Positions 40,160-49,455 are shown, numbered from the stretch's first letter. The stretch: 64,000 nt of DNA from Superficieibacter electus (GCF_002915575.1 NZ_PQGD01000007.1:212102-276101); one strand, 5' to 3'. Program-made: numbers and translations. Notes: generated from the sequence alone by a model not told the origin.

Positions 40160-40876
40160 ATGAAATTCGAATTCTCGATTTATCGCTATAACCCGGATGT
40201 TGATGACGCGCCGCGCATGCAGGATTACTCCCTCGAAGGCGAGGAAGGGCGCGACATGATGCTGCTGGATGCGCTGATGCTGCTTAAAGAGCAGGACCCC
40301 AGCCTGTCGTTTCGTCGTTCCTGCCGCGAGGGCGTTTGTGGTTCCGACGGGCTGAATATGAACGGTAAAAACGGCCTGGCCTGCATCACACCACTGTCGG
40401 CGCTGGGTAACGGTACCAGGAAAATTGTCATCCGTCCGCTGCCCGGTCTGCCGGTGATCCGCGATTTGGTAGTAGACATGGGACAATTCTATGCACAATA
40501 TGAGAAGATTAAGCCTTACTTATTGAATAATGGGCAAAATCCACCCGCTCGCGAGCATTTACAGATGCCTGAGCAGCGGGAAAAACTCGATGGACTGTAT
40601 GAGTGTATTCTCTGTGCATGTTGTTCAACTTCCTGCCCGTCGTTCTGGTGGAATCCTGACAAGTTTATCGGTCCGGCTGGTCTTCTGGCGGCTTATCGCT
40701 TCCTGATCGACAGTCGTGATACGGAAACGGATAACCGCCTTGAAGGATTGAGCGATGCTTTCAGCGTATTCCGCTGCCATAGCATCATGAACTGCGTCAG
40801 TGTATGTCCAAAAGGGCTGAACCCGACGCGTGCCATCGGGCATATTAAGTCGATGTTGTTACAGCGCAGCGCCTGA
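40160..40876 (+). CDS. sdhB: Succinate dehydrogenase iron-sulfur subunit
   Basis: This 238-residue protein carries the three Fe-S clusters that pass electrons from FAD to quinone. The 2Fe-2S cysteines are in SCREGVCGSDGLNMNGKNGL and the adjacent Ala-Cys. The 4Fe-4S and 3Fe-4S cysteines are in CILCACCSTSCPSFWW and CHSIMNCVSVCPKGLNP. It closes the sdhCDAB set. The following REP array separates it from sucA, though in E. coli transcription reads through. Confidence 0.97.
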   Translation: MKFEFSIYRYNPDVDDAPRMQDYSLEGEEGRDMMLLDALMLLKEQDPSLSFRRSCREGVCGSDGLNMNGKNGLACITPLSALGNGTRKIVIRPLPGLPVIRDLVVDMGQFYAQYEKIKPYLLNNGQNPPAREHLQMPEQREKLDGLYECILCACCSTSCPSFWWNPDKFIGPAGLLAAYRFLIDSRDTETDNRLEGLSDAFSVFRCHSIMNCVSVCPKGLNPTRAIGHIKSMLLQRSA

Positions 40877-40885
40877 GCCGTTAAT

Positions 40886-40917
40886 GCCGGATGGCGGCTT
40901 CGCCTTATCCGGCCTAC
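40886..40917. repeat. REP element, gccggatg type, after sdhB
   Basis: This is the same 32-bp palindromic element as at 29238-29269. It begins 10 bp after the sdhB stop. Confidence 0.85.
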
Positions 40918-40944
40918 AGATGGTGGAATCGTTGGAGAGCAATA

Positions 40945-41314
40945 TAGGCCCGGTAAGCGTAGCGTCACCGGGCAGCACGTTAAACATGGCGTGACGAAGT
41001 TTGTAGAATATGTAGGCCCGGTAAGCGCAGCGCCACCGGGCAGCACGTTAAACATGGTGTGACGAAGTTTGTAAAAAATGTAGGCCCGGTAAGCGCAGCG
41101 TCACCGGGCAGGACATTAAACATGGTGTGACGAAGTTTGTAGAATATGTAGGCCCGGTAAGCGCAGCGCCACCGGGCAGCACGTTAAACATGGTGTGACG
41201 AAGTTTGTAGAATATGTAGGCCCGGTAAGCGTAGCGCCACCGGGCAGCGCGTTAAACATGGCGTGACGAAGTTTGTAAAAAATGTAGGCCCGGTAAGCGT
41301 AGCGCCACCGGGCA
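40945..41314. repeat. Six-copy REP array with exact 68-bp period
   Basis: The palindrome taggcccggtaagcg starts at 40945, 41013, 41081, 41149, 41217 and 41285, exactly 68 bp apart. Each full unit is a roughly 30-bp hairpin (cccggtaagcg / cgccaccggg) plus a linker with cgttaaacatgg and gtgacgaagtttgta. The last copy lacks the linker. Variation is limited to a few positions (gcgc or gcgt, gaatatg or aaaaatg). The array fills most of the sdhB-sucA gap and may stabilise sdh mRNA, bind gyrase or IHF, or attenuate read-through. Confidence 0.92.
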
Positions 41315-41333
41315 AAGCAGGAAAAGTGCAGGA

Positions 41334-41421
41334 AACCTTTAAAAACTGCCGGATGAACTTTCTCTGTTCATAAGGGGAAAAGGCAACCAGGGTGCAAACC
41401 CTCGGACAGTTTTTAAAGGTT
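41334..41421 (+). promoter_or_regulatory. Conserved long inverted repeat in the sucA leader
   Basis: A 15-bp perfect inverted repeat (aacctttaaaaactg / cagtttttaaaggtt) flanks a 58-bp spacer. I remember the right arm and following cgaagtaagcata segment in the E. coli sucA leader as well. The rest of the leader to 41536 holds no gene. It may fold into an RNA structure between sdh and suc. Confidence 0.65.
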
Positions 41422-41536
41422 CCTTCGCGGGCCAGTGTAGACAAGAGCTCGCAAGTGAACCCTGGGACGTGCGCGTTTCGGCGCGCGTTGTAGTTATCCA
41501 CGGCGAAGTAAGCATAAAGATGCTTAAGGGATCACG

Positions 41537-44344
41537 ATGCAGAACGGCGCAATGAAAGCCTGGCTGGACTCTTCTTTCCTCTCTGGGGCGAACCAGAGCT
41601 GGATCGAACAGCTCTATGAAGACTTCTTAACCGATCCTGACTCTGTAGACGCCAAATGGCGTACGATGTTCCAGCAGTTACCTGGCACCGGAGTTAAACC
41701 GGATCAATTCCATTCCAAAACGCGTGATTATTTCCGCCGCCTGGCGAAGGATGCCTCACGTTACACCGCTTCAGTTTCCGATCCTGACACCAATGTGAAG
41801 CAGGTTAAAGTCCTGCAGCTAATCAATGCCTATCGTTTCCGTGGCCACCAGCATGCCAATCTCGATCCGCTGGGACTGTGGAAGCAGGAGCGCGTCGCAG
41901 ATCTGGACCCGTCCTTCCATGATTTAACTGAAGCTGACTTCCAGGAAACCTTCAACGTGGGGTCTTTCGCCATCGGCAAAGACACCATGAAGCTCGGCGA
42001 CCTGATCGAGGCGCTGAAGCAGACTTACTGTGGCCCTATCGGCGCAGAATATATGCACATCACCTCTACCGAAGAAAAACGCTGGATTCAACAGCGTATT
42101 GAATCGGTAGCCGGTCACGCCAGCTTTAGCGTTGAAGAGAAAAAACGTTTCCTCAGCGAGCTGACTGCCGCCGAAGGGCTGGAACGTTACCTCGGTGCGA
42201 AATTCCCTGGCGCAAAACGCTTCTCGCTGGAAGGCGGCGACGCGCTAATCCCGATGCTCAAAGAGATGATCCGCCACGCCGGTAAAAGCGGCACTCGTGA
42301 AGTGGTGCTGGGCATGGCGCACCGTGGTCGTCTCAATGTGCTGATTAATGTGCTGGGCAAACAGTCGCAGGATCTGTTTGACGAGTTTGCCGGTAAACAT
42401 AAAGAGCATCTGGGCACCGGCGATGTGAAATACCATCAGGGCTTCTCGTCGGATATTGAAACCGAAGGCGGCCTGGTACACCTGGCGCTGGCGTTTAACC
42501 CGTCACACCTCGAAATCGTCAGCCCGGTAGTAATGGGCTCGGTACGCGCGCGTCTGGACCGTCTTGATGAGCCGAGCAGCAACAAAGTGCTGCCTATCAC
42601 CATTCACGGCGATGCGGCGGTCACCGGGCAGGGCGTGGTACAGGAAACCCTGAACATGTCGAAAGCGCGGGGCTACGAAGTGGGCGGCACCGTGCGCATC
42701 GTCATCAATAACCAGGTTGGCTTTACCACCTCAAACCCGCTGGATGCGCGTTCCACACCGTACTGTACCGACATCGGTAAAATGGTGCAGGCACCGATTT
42801 TCCACGTTAACGCTGACGACCCGGAAGCGGTGGCGTTCGTCACCCGTATCGCGCTGGAATTCCGTAACACCTTTAAACGCGATGTTTTTATCGACCTGGT
42901 GTGCTACCGCCGTCACGGCCATAACGAAGCCGATGAGCCAAGCGCGACCCAGCCGCTGATGTATCAGAAAATCAAAAAGCACCCGACGCCGCGTAAAATT
43001 TACGCCGACCGTCTGGAGCAGGATCGGGTTGCCACGCTCGAAGACGCCACCGAGCTGGTGAATCTGTACCGCGACGCGCTGGATGCTGGCGAGTGCGTGG
43101 TAAAAGAATTCCGCCCGATGAATATGCACTCCTTCACCTGGTCGCCGTATCTTAACCACGAATGGGACGAAAGCTATCCGAACAAAGTGGAGATGAAGCG
43201 CGTGCAGGAACTGGCGAAGCGCATCAGCACCGTGCCGGATGCCATCGAAATGCAGTCGCGCGTGGCGAAGATTTATGCCGACCGTCAGGCGATGGCCGCC
43301 GGTGAAAAACTGTTCGACTGGGGCGGGGCAGAAAACCTGGCCTATGCCACGCTGGTTGATGAAGGGATTGCGGTCCGTATTTCCGGTGAAGACTCCGGTC
43401 GCGGTACGTTCTTCCATCGTCATGCCGTGGTGCATAATCAGGCCAACGGCTCAAACTACACGCCGCTGCAACACATTCATAATGCCCAGGGACAGTTTAA
43501 AGTCTGGGACTCCGTGCTCTCTGAAGAAGCGGTGCTGGCCTTTGAATACGGCTATGCCACTGCGGAGCCGCGCACGCTGACTATCTGGGAAGCACAGTTT
43601 GGTGACTTCGCCAACGGCGCGCAGGTGGTGATTGACCAGTTCATCTCCTCTGGCGAGCAGAAATGGGGCCGGATGTGTGGCCTGGTGATGCTGCTGCCGC
43701 ACGGCTATGAAGGGCAGGGGCCGGAGCACTCCTCCGCGCGTCTGGAGCGTTATCTGCAACTGTGCGCTGAGCAGAATATGCAGGTTTGCGTCCCGTCTAC
43801 CCCGGCGCAGGTTTACCATATGTTGCGTCGTCAGGCGCTGCGCGGGATGCGTCGCCCACTGGTGGTGATGTCGCCGAAATCGCTGCTGCGTCATCCGCTG
43901 GCGGTGTCGACTCTTGACGAGCTGGCAAACGGCACCTTTATGCCCGCCATCGGCGAAGTGGATGAACTCGATCCGCAGGCCGTGAAGCGCGTGGTCATGT
44001 GTTCCGGTAAGGTGTACTACGATTTACTGGAGCAGCGCCGTAAAAACGATCAAAAAGATGTCGCCATTGTGCGCATCGAACAGCTCTACCCGTTCCCGCA
44101 TCAGGCGGTGCAGGAAGCGCTGAAGCCCTATGCACATGTACATGATTTTGTCTGGTGCCAGGAAGAGCCGCTCAACCAGGGCGCATGGTACTGCAGCCAG
44201 CATCATTTCCGTGAAGTGGTTCCCTTTGGGGCAGCCCTGCGCTATGCAGGTCGCCCGGCCTCTGCCTCACCGGCGGTAGGATATATGTCCGTTCACCAGA
44301 AACAGCAGCAAGATCTGGTCAATGACGCGCTGAACGTCGATTAA
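41537..44344 (+). CDS. sucA: 2-oxoglutarate dehydrogenase E1 component
   Basis: This 935-residue thiamine-diphosphate enzyme decarboxylates 2-oxoglutarate and passes the succinyl group to SucB. Visible blocks are the N-terminal E2-binding part (WLDSSFLSGANQSWIEQLYE), YRFRGHQHANLDPL, VVLGMAHRGRLNVL, ITIHGDAAVTGQGVVQETL and NQVGFTTSNP. Near the end are SGEDSGRGTFFHRHAV, GYEGQGPEHSSARLER and WCQEEPLNQGAWY. It is two residues longer than E. coli SucA as remembered, because of an insertion near ESVAGHASF. The start follows aaggga at weak spacing. sucB follows after 14 bp. Confidence 0.97.
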   Translation: MQNGAMKAWLDSSFLSGANQSWIEQLYEDFLTDPDSVDAKWRTMFQQLPGTGVKPDQFHSKTRDYFRRLAKDASRYTASVSDPDTNVKQVKVLQLINAYRFRGHQHANLDPLGLWKQERVADLDPSFHDLTEADFQETFNVGSFAIGKDTMKLGDLIEALKQTYCGPIGAEYMHITSTEEKRWIQQRIESVAGHASFSVEEKKRFLSELTAAEGLERYLGAKFPGAKRFSLEGGDALIPMLKEMIRHAGKSGTREVVLGMAHRGRLNVLINVLGKQSQDLFDEFAGKHKEHLGTGDVKYHQGFSSDIETEGGLVHLALAFNPSHLEIVSPVVMGSVRARLDRLDEPSSNKVLPITIHGDAAVTGQGVVQETLNMSKARGYEVGGTVRIVINNQVGFTTSNPLDARSTPYCTDIGKMVQAPIFHVNADDPEAVAFVTRIALEFRNTFKRDVFIDLVCYRRHGHNEADEPSATQPLMYQKIKKHPTPRKIYADRLEQDRVATLEDATELVNLYRDALDAGECVVKEFRPMNMHSFTWSPYLNHEWDESYPNKVEMKRVQELAKRISTVPDAIEMQSRVAKIYADRQAMAAGEKLFDWGGAENLAYATLVDEGIAVRISGEDSGRGTFFHRHAVVHNQANGSNYTPLQHIHNAQGQFKVWDSVLSEEAVLAFEYGYATAEPRTLTIWEAQFGDFANGAQVVIDQFISSGEQKWGRMCGLVMLLPHGYEGQGPEHSSARLERYLQLCAEQNMQVCVPSTPAQVYHMLRRQALRGMRRPLVVMSPKSLLRHPLAVSTLDELANGTFMPAIGEVDELDPQAVKRVVMCSGKVYYDLLEQRRKNDQKDVAIVRIEQLYPFPHQAVQEALKPYAHVHDFVWCQEEPLNQGAWYCSQHHFREVVPFGAALRYAGRPASASPAVGYMSVHQKQQQDLVNDALNVD

Positions 44345-44358
44345 TTAAAGGATAAATA

Positions 44359-45579
44359 ATGAGTAGCGTAGATATTCTTGTTCCCGACCTGCCTGAATCC
44401 GTTGCGGATGCCACCGTCGCCACATGGCATAAAAAACCCGGCGATGCGGTAAAACGTGATGAAGTTCTGGTAGAAATCGAAACTGACAAAGTGGTACTGG
44501 AAGTACCGGCGTCGGCGGACGGCATCCTGGATGCATTACTGGAAGACGAAGGGGCCACCGTCACCTCACGTCAGATCCTCGGCCGCCTGCGTGAAGGCAA
44601 CAGTTCTGGTAAAGAAACCAGCGAGAAATCGGAAGCGAAAGAATCGACTCCGGCGCAGCGTCAGCAGGCGTCGCTGGAAGAACAAAACAACGATGCGCTC
44701 AGCCCGGCGATCCGTCGCCTGCTGGCTGAGCACAACCTCGACGCCAGCGCCATCAAAGGCACCGGCGTTGGCGGGCGCATCACCCGTGAAGACGTGGATA
44801 AACATCTGAGCAAAGCACCGGCGAAAGCCGAAGAGAAAGCGCCAGAAACCGCCCCGCAGGCTGCACCGCAACTGGGCAATCGCTCGGAAAAACGCGTCCC
44901 GATGACGCGCCTGCGTAAACGTGTCGCCGAGCGTCTGCTGGAAGCGAAAAACTCTACCGCCATGCTGACCACCTTCAACGAAGTCAACATGAAGCCGATT
45001 ATGGATCTGCGTAAGCAGTACGGTGACGCGTTTGAAAAACGTCACGGCATCCGTCTGGGCTTTATGTCGTTCTACGTGAAAGCGGTGGTGGAAGCGCTGA
45101 AACGTTACCCGGAAGTTAACGCCTCTATTGACGGCGATGATGTGGTGTACCACAACTATTTTGACGTCAGCATGGCGGTCTCTACACCGCGCGGTCTGGT
45201 GACCCCGGTACTGCGCGACGTGGATGCGCTGGGCATGGCAGACATTGAAAAACGCATTAAAGAGCTGGCAGTGAAAGGGCGTGATGGCAAACTGACGGTG
45301 GAAGATCTGACTGGCGGTAACTTCACCATTACTAATGGCGGCGTCTTCGGTTCCCTGATGTCTACGCCAATCATCAACCCGCCGCAGAGTGCGATCCTGG
45401 GCATGCACGCCATTAAAGATCGTCCGATGGCCGTTGCCGGTAAGGTTGAGATCCTGCCGATGATGTATCTGGCACTCTCCTACGATCACCGTCTGATTGA
45501 TGGGCGTGAATCGGTGGGCTTCCTGGTGGCCATTAAAGAGTTGCTGGAAGACCCGACCCGTCTGCTGCTGGACGTATAG
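44359..45579 (+). CDS. sucB: Dihydrolipoyl succinyltransferase (E2 of 2-oxoglutarate dehydrogenase)
   Basis: This 406-residue protein has an N-terminal lipoyl domain with the modified lysine at about residue 44 in [15 protein letters not shown] peripheral-subunit-binding domain ([20 protein letters not shown]) and a catalytic core with the active His-Asp in [12 protein letters not shown] follow. It forms the 24-subunit core of the complex and transfers succinyl to CoA. The linker after the lipoyl domain is rich in Lys, Glu, Ala and Pro, as usual. Confidence 0.97.
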   Translation: MSSVDILVPDLPESVADATVATWHKKPGDAVKRDEVLVEIETDKVVLEVPASADGILDALLEDEGATVTSRQILGRLREGNSSGKETSEKSEAKESTPAQRQQASLEEQNNDALSPAIRRLLAEHNLDASAIKGTGVGGRITREDVDKHLSKAPAKAEEKAPETAPQAAPQLGNRSEKRVPMTRLRKRVAERLLEAKNSTAMLTTFNEVNMKPIMDLRKQYGDAFEKRHGIRLGFMSFYVKAVVEALKRYPEVNASIDGDDVVYHNYFDVSMAVSTPRGLVTPVLRDVDALGMADIEKRIKELAVKGRDGKLTVEDLTGGNFTITNGGVFGSLMSTPIINPPQSAILGMHAIKDRPMAVAGKVEILPMMYLALSYDHRLIDGRESVGFLVAIKELLEDPTRLLLDV

Positions 45580-45604
45580 TTATTAAGAATATCACCTGTC
45601 TGTG

Positions 45605-45630
45605 GCCGGATGTGCATAGCATCATCCGGC
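45605..45630 (+). other. REP-like hairpin between sucB and sucC
   Basis: An 8-bp perfect stem (gccggatg / catccggc) with a 10-base loop has the same core as the REP elements. It lies 25 bp after sucB and may protect the sucAB message. Confidence 0.6.
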
Positions 45631-45637
45631 TTTCTGG

Positions 45638-45656
45638 CACAATGATAACGATTATC
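45638..45656 (+). promoter_or_regulatory. Fur-box-like sequence before sucC
   Basis: cacaatgataacgattatc agrees at 15 of 19 positions with the Fur consensus (GATAATGATAATCATTATC). It lies 19 bp before the sucC start. Because the genes are normally one operon, the match may be chance or an internal control point. Confidence 0.3.
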
Positions 45657-45675
45657 TGAAGGATGGACAGAAGAC

Positions 45676-46842
45676 ATGAACTTACATGAATACCAGGCAA
45701 AACAACTGTTTGCCCGCTATGGTTTGCCTGCGCCAGTAGGTTATGCCTGCAATACCCCGCGCGAGGCGGAAGAAGCTGCTTCCAAGATTGGCGCTGGCCC
45801 GTGGGTGGTCAAATGTCAGGTTCACGCTGGCGGCCGCGGTAAAGCGGGCGGCGTGAAAGTAGTGAAAAGCAAAGAAGAGATCCGCGCCTTTGCCGAACAC
45901 TGGCTGGGCAAACGTCTGGTGACGTACCAGACAGACGCTAACGGCCAGCCGGTTAACCAGATCCTGGTGGAAGCGGCGACGGACATCGACAAAGAACTGT
46001 ATCTTGGCGCGGTCGTTGACCGTAGCTCCCGTCGCGTGGTCTTTATGGCCTCCACCGAAGGCGGCGTGGAAATTGAAAAAGTGGCGGAAGAAACTCCGCA
46101 CCTGATCCACAAAGTTGCCCTTGATCCGCTGGCAGGACCGATGCCGTATCAGGGCCGCGAACTGGCGTTTAAACTGGGCCTGGAAGGTAAGCAGGTTCAG
46201 CAGTTCACTAAAATCTTTATGGGGCTGGCGACCATTTTCCTGGAGCGCGATCTGGCGCTTATTGAAATCAACCCGCTGGTGATCACTAAACAGGGCGACC
46301 TGATTTGTCTTGACGGCAAACTGGGCGCGGATGGCAACGCGCTGTTCCGTCAGCCGGATCTGCGCGAAATGCGCGACCACTCGCAGGAAGATGCCCGCGA
46401 GTCTCAGGCGGCGCAGTGGGAACTGAACTACGTGGCGCTGGATGGCAACATCGGTTGTATGGTCAACGGCGCAGGTCTGGCGATGGGTACCATGGACATC
46501 GTTAAACTGCACGGCGGCGAACCGGCAAACTTCCTTGACGTCGGCGGCGGCGCGACCAAAGAGCGCGTCACCGAAGCGTTTAAAATCATCCTTTCCGATG
46601 ACAATGTGAAAGCGGTACTGGTTAACATCTTCGGCGGCATCGTCCGCTGCGACCTGATTGCCGATGGCATTATCGGCGCAGTAGAAGAAGTAGGCGTTAA
46701 CGTGCCGGTGGTAGTGCGTCTGGAAGGGAACAATGCTGAACTGGGTGCGAAGCGCCTGGCGGACAGCGGCCTGAATATTATTGCAGCGAAAAGTCTGACG
46801 GATGCAGCCCAGCAGGTCGTTGGCGCAGTGGAGGGGAAATAA
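45676..46842 (+). CDS. sucC: Succinyl-CoA synthetase beta subunit
   Basis: This 388-residue ADP-forming subunit starts [20 protein letters not shown]. An ATP-grasp domain follows ([29 protein letters not shown]). The C-terminal part contains [19 protein letters not shown] and [15 protein letters not shown]. With SucD it makes succinate and ATP from succinyl-CoA. Its stop overlaps the sucD start by one base. The start follows gaagg at moderate distance. Confidence 0.97.
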   Translation: MNLHEYQAKQLFARYGLPAPVGYACNTPREAEEAASKIGAGPWVVKCQVHAGGRGKAGGVKVVKSKEEIRAFAEHWLGKRLVTYQTDANGQPVNQILVEAATDIDKELYLGAVVDRSSRRVVFMASTEGGVEIEKVAEETPHLIHKVALDPLAGPMPYQGRELAFKLGLEGKQVQQFTKIFMGLATIFLERDLALIEINPLVITKQGDLICLDGKLGADGNALFRQPDLREMRDHSQEDARESQAAQWELNYVALDGNIGCMVNGAGLAMGTMDIVKLHGGEPANFLDVGGGATKERVTEAFKIILSDDNVKAVLVNIFGGIVRCDLIADGIIGAVEEVGVNVPVVVRLEGNNAELGAKRLADSGLNIIAAKSLTDAAQQVVGAVEGK

Positions 46843-47711
46843 TGTCAGTTTTAATCGATAAAAACACCAAAGTGATCTGCCAGGGTTTCACCGGAAGCCA
46901 GGGGACATTCCACTCCGAACAGGCGATTGCCTACGGTACGCAGATGGTCGGCGGCGTAACGCCGGGCAAAGGCGGCACCGAACACCTCGGCCTGCCGGTC
47001 TTTAACACCGTGCGTGAAGCGGTAGAAGCCACTGGCGCAACCGCCTCGGTGATCTACGTTCCGGCACCGTTCTGCAAAGACTCTATCCTTGAAGCCATTG
47101 ATGCGGGCATCAAACTGATCATTACCATCACCGAAGGCATCCCGACGCTGGATATGCTGACCGTGAAAGTGAAACTGGACGAAGCGGGCGTGCGCATGAT
47201 CGGGCCGAACTGTCCGGGCGTGATCACCCCAGGCGAATGTAAAATCGGTATTATGCCGGGTCACATTCACAAGCCAGGCAAAATCGGTATTGTTTCCCGC
47301 TCTGGTACGTTGACTTATGAAGCGGTTAAGCAGACTACCGACTACGGTTTCGGCCAGTCCACCTGCGTGGGCATCGGCGGCGACCCGATCCCAGGCTCAA
47401 ACTTCATCGACATCCTGAAGCTGTTCCAGGAAGATCCGCAGACCGAAGCGATTGTGATGATCGGCGAGATCGGCGGCAGCGCGGAAGAAGAAGCGGCGGC
47501 TTACATCAAGGATCACGTGACCAAGCCGGTGGTCGGCTACATCGCTGGTGTGACCGCACCGAAAGGCAAACGTATGGGCCACGCGGGGGCGATCATCGCG
47601 GGCGGCAAAGGGACGGCGGATGAAAAATTTGCTGCACTGGAAGCGGCAGGCGTCAAAACCGTGCGCAGCCTGGCGGATATCGGCGAAGCACTGAAATCCA
47701 TCATTAAGTAA
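46842..47711 (+). CDS. sucD: Succinyl-CoA synthetase alpha subunit
   Basis: This 289-residue subunit binds CoA ([20 protein letters not shown]) and carries the phosphorylated histidine His247 in [28 protein letters not shown] and [14 protein letters not shown] are the other family blocks. It forms the alpha2beta2 enzyme with SucC and ends the sdh-suc operon. Its 3' untranslated region contains a terminator and probably a processed small RNA. Confidence 0.97.
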   Translation: MSVLIDKNTKVICQGFTGSQGTFHSEQAIAYGTQMVGGVTPGKGGTEHLGLPVFNTVREAVEATGATASVIYVPAPFCKDSILEAIDAGIKLIITITEGIPTLDMLTVKVKLDEAGVRMIGPNCPGVITPGECKIGIMPGHIHKPGKIGIVSRSGTLTYEAVKQTTDYGFGQSTCVGIGGDPIPGSNFIDILKLFQEDPQTEAIVMIGEIGGSAEEEAAAYIKDHVTKPVVGYIAGVTAPKGKRMGHAGAIIAGGKGTADEKFAALEAAGVKTVRSLADIGEALKSIIK

Positions 47712-47778
47712 ATCTCTGCTCCCCGCCAGAGGGAGCGTGTTTTCGACATGGTTGGCCGCTGAAAAGCGGCCTTTTTTA
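47712..47778 (+). ncRNA. sdhX: Candidate SdhX (RybD) small RNA from the sucD 3'UTR
   Basis: E. coli and Salmonella release the small RNA SdhX, which links TCA flux to acetate metabolism, from the 3'UTR of sdhCDAB-sucABCD. Here the 3'UTR has the same place and ends in a strong terminator hairpin. A single-stranded stretch (gtgttttcgacatggtt) stands before the stem, as Hfq-binding 3' RNAs usually have. Exact ends are unknown. The call rests on position and structure, not on alignment. Confidence 0.5.
47754..47778 (+). terminator. Rho-independent terminator of the sdh-suc operon
   Basis: A 7-bp stem (ggccgct / agcggcc) with a GAAA tetraloop is followed by six T. The T run overlaps the stop codon of the convergent gene on the minus strand. 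Confidence 0.93.
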
Positions 47779-48558
47779 TTTCAGCATAATGCTGACGCCA
47801 GCATAGAGCGTAAATTCGGGTTGATAGTCACCGTGATGCGCTACCGTCCACTGCGGCTCAATAAAACCGTTAATAATATGTTTGCCCACCACCATCGCCC
47901 GCCCGACCCCGAGTCCGGCCGGAATGTAGTAGTCGTCGTTTTTGACGTTATAGGTCCAGACACCGGAAGAGCGGAGAAACCAGCCGCCGGACATTTTATA
48001 GACCAGAAAAGGCTGAAACGTCGCAGTTTCAACATGGCTACGCTCTTCATCACCGGTGAAGCTTTTTTGCCACTGCACCAGGGTACCTGACAGCCAGCGC
48101 GGCGTACTATTAACGGCAACGGCCGCCAGACTGGCCTGCCATTGGCCGGTTCCCATTTCATCCTGTGCCGCGCTATCAGCGGTAAGCAACGGCCCGATAC
48201 CCAGTTTGATCCCTTGCTGCTTAAGTAAAAATATATCGAATAAATTGATATCGCCGATACCGGTGTCATAGCCGCCGCTTTGCTGCGGGCGGGTGGCTAC
48301 CGGTACCGTCAGGCGCATAATTTGCGGGACAGGGATCACATCGTTGCTGGCAAAAGGAACGGTGGCGCGAAAAAGTGTGTCATTGGTATGTTGATCGGTG
48401 CCGTAGATTTCTGGCGTATAGTAATTCTGCAAAGAGAGTGACGTGGCGAGATGGAGGGGATCATTCGCTTTATCAACGGCATCTTCTGTAGCGAAGGCAG
48501 CCTGGCTACCCATTAACAGTGAGCATAGTAACAATGTACGACGAATGCTGGCTGGCAT
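47776..48558 (-). CDS. Unassigned exported protein, probable outer-membrane beta-barrel
   Basis: I do not recognise this 260-residue protein with certainty. A clear signal peptide starts MPASIRRTLLLCSLLMGSQA and is cleaved near AAFA-TED. The mature part lacks hydrophobic helices and alternates polar and aromatic residues, with many short strands (FLRSSGVWTYNVKNDDYYIP) and a hydrophobic end ...YAGVSIMLK, suggesting a barrel. A resemblance to the MetA-pathway phenol-degradation barrel family is possible but weak. ATG 48558 follows agggata; the longer frame from 48642 buries the signal. It stands alone between sucD and mngR, where E. coli K-12 has no such gene as far as I remember. Confidence 0.7.
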   Translation of the reverse strand: MPASIRRTLLLCSLLMGSQAAFATEDAVDKANDPLHLATSLSLQNYYTPEIYGTDQHTNDTLFRATVPFASNDVIPVPQIMRLTVPVATRPQQSGGYDTGIGDINLFDIFLLKQQGIKLGIGPLLTADSAAQDEMGTGQWQASLAAVAVNSTPRWLSGTLVQWQKSFTGDEERSHVETATFQPFLVYKMSGGWFLRSSGVWTYNVKNDDYYIPAGLGVGRAMVVGKHIINGFIEPQWTVAHHGDYQPEFTLYAGVSIMLK

Positions 48559-48711
48559 GATATATCCCTGAATGTACAAATACGTATCCTTAAGCCGTCG
48601 TATTCTGCCAGCATTGGCGAAAAAAACTGTGGCATGGGCCAAGTTTGTGACGCAAGCAATTAATTGCTTGCTAATGATTTCAGGTTGTCAAATTGCCCGG
48701 CCTTTGCGTTC

Positions 48712-49455
48712 TTAATCGCGGCTAGCGTTTCTTCCTGCAGGCGTCCCTCGCTGTGCCACCAACGTGAACTTATAATCGTCGCTTCTAAAAACGTTGCGGC
48801 TATATTCAAATACTCTGCCGTCTTTAAGAAAACCGCGCGAAATTTTCTCCAGGATGGGTTTTTGCGCATCAATTGCCAGCGCGGCGATAGCTTCTGCCGA
48901 GGGCATGGTTGGGACCAGTTCCTGCTCACTACGATCGATAACCATTTTTTTTATTTGCTCAATATAATGGTACTTCGAATTTTCCATGACTTCCCACGTC
49001 AGATCCGCAAACATCATCAGTGGCATCCAGGTTTCTTCCAGATTTACTGGTTTCTGATTGATAAAGCGCACCCGCTTAACGTGCCAGACTTTATCGTCCG
49101 CCCCAAGCTGGAGCTTTTCTGCCAGCCATGGCTCTGCGTCAATGACTTCAAACACCTTAACATCGCTGTGCGTTGCTACGTTACGATCGGCCAGTTTTTC
49201 GTAAAAACTGGTCAGTTGATAGATGTCGTAATTGACCCGTTCTTCTTTGACATAAGAGCCACTGCCCTGAATGCTCTCAATGATTGATTCAGCGGTCAGT
49301 TGTTTAAGGGCCTGACGTACAGTCACGCGACTGACGTTAAATTCTGCCTGTAACAGGGATTCTGTCGGCAGGGCATCCCCTGGTTTTAACTCGCCGCGCG
49401 CAATCCGATCGCGCAACGCATCGGCAATTTGCCGGTACATAGGTTTACTCGACAT
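48712..49455 (-). CDS. mngR: GntR/HutC-family regulator of mannosylglycerate utilisation
   Basis: This 247-residue repressor has the N-terminal winged helix of the GntR family (PMYRQIADALRDRIARGELKPG, VSRVTVRQALKQLTAES). A UTRA effector domain follows (YVKEERVNYDIYQLTSFYEKL to VFEYSRNVFRSDDYKFTLVA). It corresponds to MngR (FarR) of E. coli, which controls the divergent mngAB genes. The start at 49455 follows gggag; the open frame extends 25 codons upstream without family similarity. Confidence 0.93.
   Translation of the reverse strand: MSSKPMYRQIADALRDRIARGELKPGDALPTESLLQAEFNVSRVTVRQALKQLTAESIIESIQGSGSYVKEERVNYDIYQLTSFYEKLADRNVATHSDVKVFEVIDAEPWLAEKLQLGADDKVWHVKRVRFINQKPVNLEETWMPLMMFADLTWEVMENSKYHYIEQIKKMVIDRSEQELVPTMPSAEAIAALAIDAQKPILEKISRGFLKDGRVFEYSRNVFRSDDYKFTLVAQRGTPAGRNASRD

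Noticed and set aside
39482-40498. Long minus-strand open frame (338 codons) opposite sdhA and sdhB
   Set aside because: It is the antisense of strongly biased, conserved genes; the product is histidine/phenylalanine-rich nonsense without a ribosome site or family motifs.
40945-41314. CRISPR array
   Set aside because: The whole 68-bp unit repeats, linker included, so there are no unique spacers, and no cas genes are nearby.
44566-45489. Minus-strand open frame (307 codons) opposite sucB
   Set aside because: It mirrors codon use of sucB and gives a low-complexity Arg/His/Phe protein.
45682-46512. Minus-strand open frame (276 codons) opposite sucC
   Set aside because: It is a shadow of a highly expressed gene, with no independent evidence.
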